25,371 nucleotides of DNA from the NCBI RefSeq assembly GCF_959025735.1, contig NZ_CAUFJQ010000013.1, forward strand, positions 1-25,371, given 5' to 3'. The notes under the pieces were generated by a model, which ran no database searches, was not told where the DNA came from, and was given only the letters and a program-made list of their open reading frames with translations. The first letter of the stretch is position 1. Each line of letters starts with the position of its first letter. Of this stretch, positions 23,727 through 25,371 are shown in pieces. Position numbers and translations under genes: made by a program. The DNA comes from an uncultured Streptococcus sp. (lineage in GTDB: Bacteria > Bacillota > Bacilli > Lactobacillales > Streptococcaceae).

Positions 23727-24221
23727 ATGATTGGCAAATATACAGATGAAGTCTTTACAAAAATTGAAGAAATTTATGGGGTGGTTTTGCCTCTTGAATT
23801 TAAGAAAGTATATCGTGATTTTGAACAACTCCCAATTGGATGGCATAACTGGGCAGATTTTTCAAGAGAAAACACTGACTGTTTAAAGAAACAAATGGAA
23901 GAAGTGATGGGGGAGATTACGGATGAAATAGATGAGATTGAATGGAATGATAACTGGGGAGAATGTCCAAATACCATTCATGAGGTTCATCATTTTATAA
24001 AAAGTAAAATGAAATCTGCACCAGCTTTAATGCCGATAGTTGGCCATCGCTATATTGCTTGTGAACCTACTTCGGTTTCGCCAGTATTTTCAATTGTTGG
24101 ATCAGAAATTATTTATTATTCAGCAAGTTTAACAGATTTCTTAAAAGGTAAAACAATAACACAGGAAACCGCACTAACAGATTTGACGCAGATTTCATTC
24201 TGGTCTGAGATAGCTCAGTAA
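23727..24221 (+). CDS. SUKH/SMI1-KNR4-type immunity protein
   Basis: A 164-residue soluble protein of the SMI1/KNR4 (SUKH-1) type. The N-terminal part has EEIYGVVLPLEFKKVYRDF, typical of the family's first helices. The C-terminal part has APALMPIVGHRYI and SPVFSIVGSEIIYYSASLTDFL, matching the family's PVxSIxGSDIIYY...L..YL pattern. SUKH proteins neutralise nuclease toxins of polymorphic systems by direct binding. It follows the barnase-like toxin tip by three bases, so the RNase is its likely former target, although barnase itself is paired with barstar. No strong ribosome binding site is visible, which fits translation coupled to the lost toxin gene. Confidence 0.75.
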   Translation: MIGKYTDEVFTKIEEIYGVVLPLEFKKVYRDFEQLPIGWHNWADFSRENTDCLKKQMEEVMGEITDEIDEIEWNDNWGECPNTIHEVHHFIKSKMKSAPALMPIVGHRYIACEPTSVSPVFSIVGSEIIYYSASLTDFLKGKTITQETALTDLTQISFWSEIAQ

Positions 24222-24269
24222 TTTTGCAATTTAAAATAAAGGATTCTCTATCCTCAAAAGGAATACCAT

Positions 24270-24767
24270 ATGTTAAAATTAAGTCTCTTGGTTCAATATC
24301 CTTACAATGTCAAAGTAGACTACTATACTCCTCTTACAATTGAAGTAACCAATATACCTCCTTACTCAGATAAGAATTATTTTCGATTGGTAAAAAATGA
24401 AAACTTACTCGAAATTGGATTGGATGCAACCTCTCATCAATTAACTAATATTATTCTAGTTCAAGCATCAAAGGTCAGCTTAGTTGAGAAACTATCTCTA
24501 AAAAACGTAGAAATGAAACAAGGATGCCCTATTTTTCTTGATGATATTTCGTTTATCAGTGGTCTACATGATCTAGACCAGTCATTTGAAGTATTCTTGT
24601 CTAAAGATAAGTTAAAGATCCAGTTAATCGATCTAGAAGAGGAGTTTTATTTAGTTAACGGGAGAGTCTGTTTAGGATTTTCTCAAGACGAAAGATTAGT
24701 AACTATCATACTGCTGGATTTAAAAGATGAAGAATATGAAGATTTAAAAGATAGTTTTAAACTTTAA
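24270..24767 (+). CDS. Unknown soluble protein, immunity-like by context
   Basis: A 165-residue acidic protein with no signal peptide or membrane segment, alternating strands and short helices by appearance. I recognise no family. It contains EVTNIPPYSDKNYFRLVKNE near the N-terminus and RVCLGFSQDERLVTIILLDLKDEEYEDL near the end; a closing strand-strand-helix of this sort is common in immunity proteins but not diagnostic. The start follows CAAAAGGAATACCAT. It is AT-rich and lies in the same run of single, co-oriented genes. Confidence 0.6.
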   Translation: MLKLSLLVQYPYNVKVDYYTPLTIEVTNIPPYSDKNYFRLVKNENLLEIGLDATSHQLTNIILVQASKVSLVEKLSLKNVEMKQGCPIFLDDISFISGLHDLDQSFEVFLSKDKLKIQLIDLEEEFYLVNGRVCLGFSQDERLVTIILLDLKDEEYEDLKDSFKL

Positions 24768-24834
24768 TAATTTAAAAAAGTTGATTCTAACTTTACCTAG
24801 CAGTAAATAAATAGAAGGATATAGGACGTAACAA

Positions 24835-25212
24835 ATGTTAAAAAGAGAATACGATATTTTCAAATATCAAAACAATAGTACTAGATTAATGATAAGTTTT
24901 TTTAACCCCTATTATCAAACCTTGTGTGAATTTTTTGATACAGAAGTCCATAATTTTTACCCTCACATTTATAAAGAATTAGAGGCGGTTGTTAGTGGTC
25001 AAAAAGAAGAATCAGACTTTGGCGGTAATATGCTCAATATTGATATAGGTAAAGAAGAAACCGAGGTATACTATCAAATGGATGATGAAAGTCTTGGAGA
25101 ACCTTGCTTTATCTCAACTTATGAACTATATAAATTAGTTATTGAGTGGAAAGAAATGGAAGGTAAAATGCGTAGTGGGGAAGATTGTTTTCCAGTGACT
25201 TTAGAGGATTAA
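24835..25212 (+). CDS. Small immunity-like protein of unknown family
   Basis: A 125-residue acidic soluble protein. The central GGNMLNIDIGKEETEVYYQMDD followed by FISTYELYKLVIEWKE resembles a layout seen in several predicted immunity families (a Gly-Asn turn, paired strands with a Thr or Glu, then a helix starting with TxEL and ending in IxxW). I cannot assign one family. The ribosome binding site is weak (GAAGGATATAGGACG). It is the last gene before the second galE end. Confidence 0.6.
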   Translation: MLKREYDIFKYQNNSTRLMISFFNPYYQTLCEFFDTEVHNFYPHIYKELEAVVSGQKEESDFGGNMLNIDIGKEETEVYYQMDDESLGEPCFISTYELYKLVIEWKEMEGKMRSGEDCFPVTLED

Positions 25213-25268
25213 TGATGAAAAACCTCACTCTGTAACCTCTCCTCTAGCTATTCCACTTAACACTCTAG

Positions 25269-25310
25269 GTTTGGTATGAATACCATCCAGATGGTTACAA
25301 TGATCAATAA
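25269..25310 (+). pseudogene. Right copy of the galE 3' end
   Basis: Reads VWYEYHPDGYNDQ and TAA, aligning without gaps to the galE C-terminus AWHSSHPDGYNDR and TAA (8 of 13 residues and 32 of 42 bases by my count). Differences are spread like those between strains or species, so this is the tail of a divergent galE allele, not a fresh copy. It is directly followed by a terminator, as a true galE end should be. Confidence 0.75.
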
Positions 25311-25316
25311 TAAGGG

Positions 25317-25344
25317 ACTCAAGTCAGTTGGCTTGAGTTTTTTT
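25317..25344 (+). terminator. Intrinsic terminator after the galE tail
   Basis: ACTCAAG (25317-25323) pairs with CTTGAGT (25332-25338), followed by a run of seven T. Its place seven bases after the second galE stop suggests that it is the original terminator of a galKTE operon. Confidence 0.8.
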
Positions 25345-25371
25345 GTGTGGGCGAATGTGCTGGGAATACCA

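Noticed and set aside
20571..25310. Integrase-type attachment sites at the galE ends
   Set aside because: The repeats are only moderately matched and spread like divergent alleles, and no integrase or excisionase gene is present; homologous recombination explains them better.

Overview
The window looks like a chromosomal segment of an oral (mitis/sanguinis-type) Streptococcus. The reasons are low GC, strong AGGAGG-type ribosome binding sites, an LPKTG-anchored surface protein, a class II GalT, and the msmR-aga-msmE/F/G-gtfA gene order known from S. mutans and S. pneumoniae. As in the S. pneumoniae raf locus, no transporter ATPase (msmK) lies in the operon. The species cannot be fixed from the sequence alone.

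Layout. 1-48 is a hairpin repeat. 60-1854 (minus) encodes an HrtAB/MacB-type ABC transporter, permease then ATPase. 2197-2946 encodes a metallo-beta-lactamase-fold hydrolase, followed to about 4160 by an AT-rich stretch of decayed genes: a signal-peptide stub, a frameshifted small gene behind a palindromic promoter, and a YrhA/SUKH-type immunity pseudogene with two in-frame stops. 4211-7063 (minus) holds birA, a GalR-like LacI-family repressor and the AraC-family regulator msmR/rafR. 7225-14085 (plus) is the raffinose/melibiose operon: alpha-galactosidase, binding lipoprotein, two permeases and sucrose phosphorylase. 14214-16646 is a secreted, wall-anchored GH3 enzyme of the NagZ type. 16887-20612 is galK-galT-galE. 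The carbohydrate part is coherent: the transporter imports alpha-galactosides, Aga releases galactose for the Leloir enzymes, and GtfA phosphorolyses the sucrose moiety. CcpA-type cre sites precede aga, the GH3 gene and galK. GalR-type 16-bp palindromes lie at the galR promoter and, twice, upstream of galK.

20742-25212 is a low-GC accessory island: a DUF1307-like lipoprotein, a small protein, an Imm63-like protein, a tandem array of a family I do not recognise (a 3' remnant plus three copies with an exact 435-bp period), the 3' tip of a barnase-like RNase toxin, a SUKH-type immunity gene and two more small immunity-like genes. Right after it lies a second, divergent copy of the last 13 codons of galE, followed by the only good terminator. 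The island therefore sits between two galE 3' ends. The most interesting reading is an orphan-immunity (polymorphic toxin) cassette array installed at the end of galE, containing a possibly undescribed, recombining immunity-like family. The 2950-4160 stretch looks like a second, more decayed site of the same sort.
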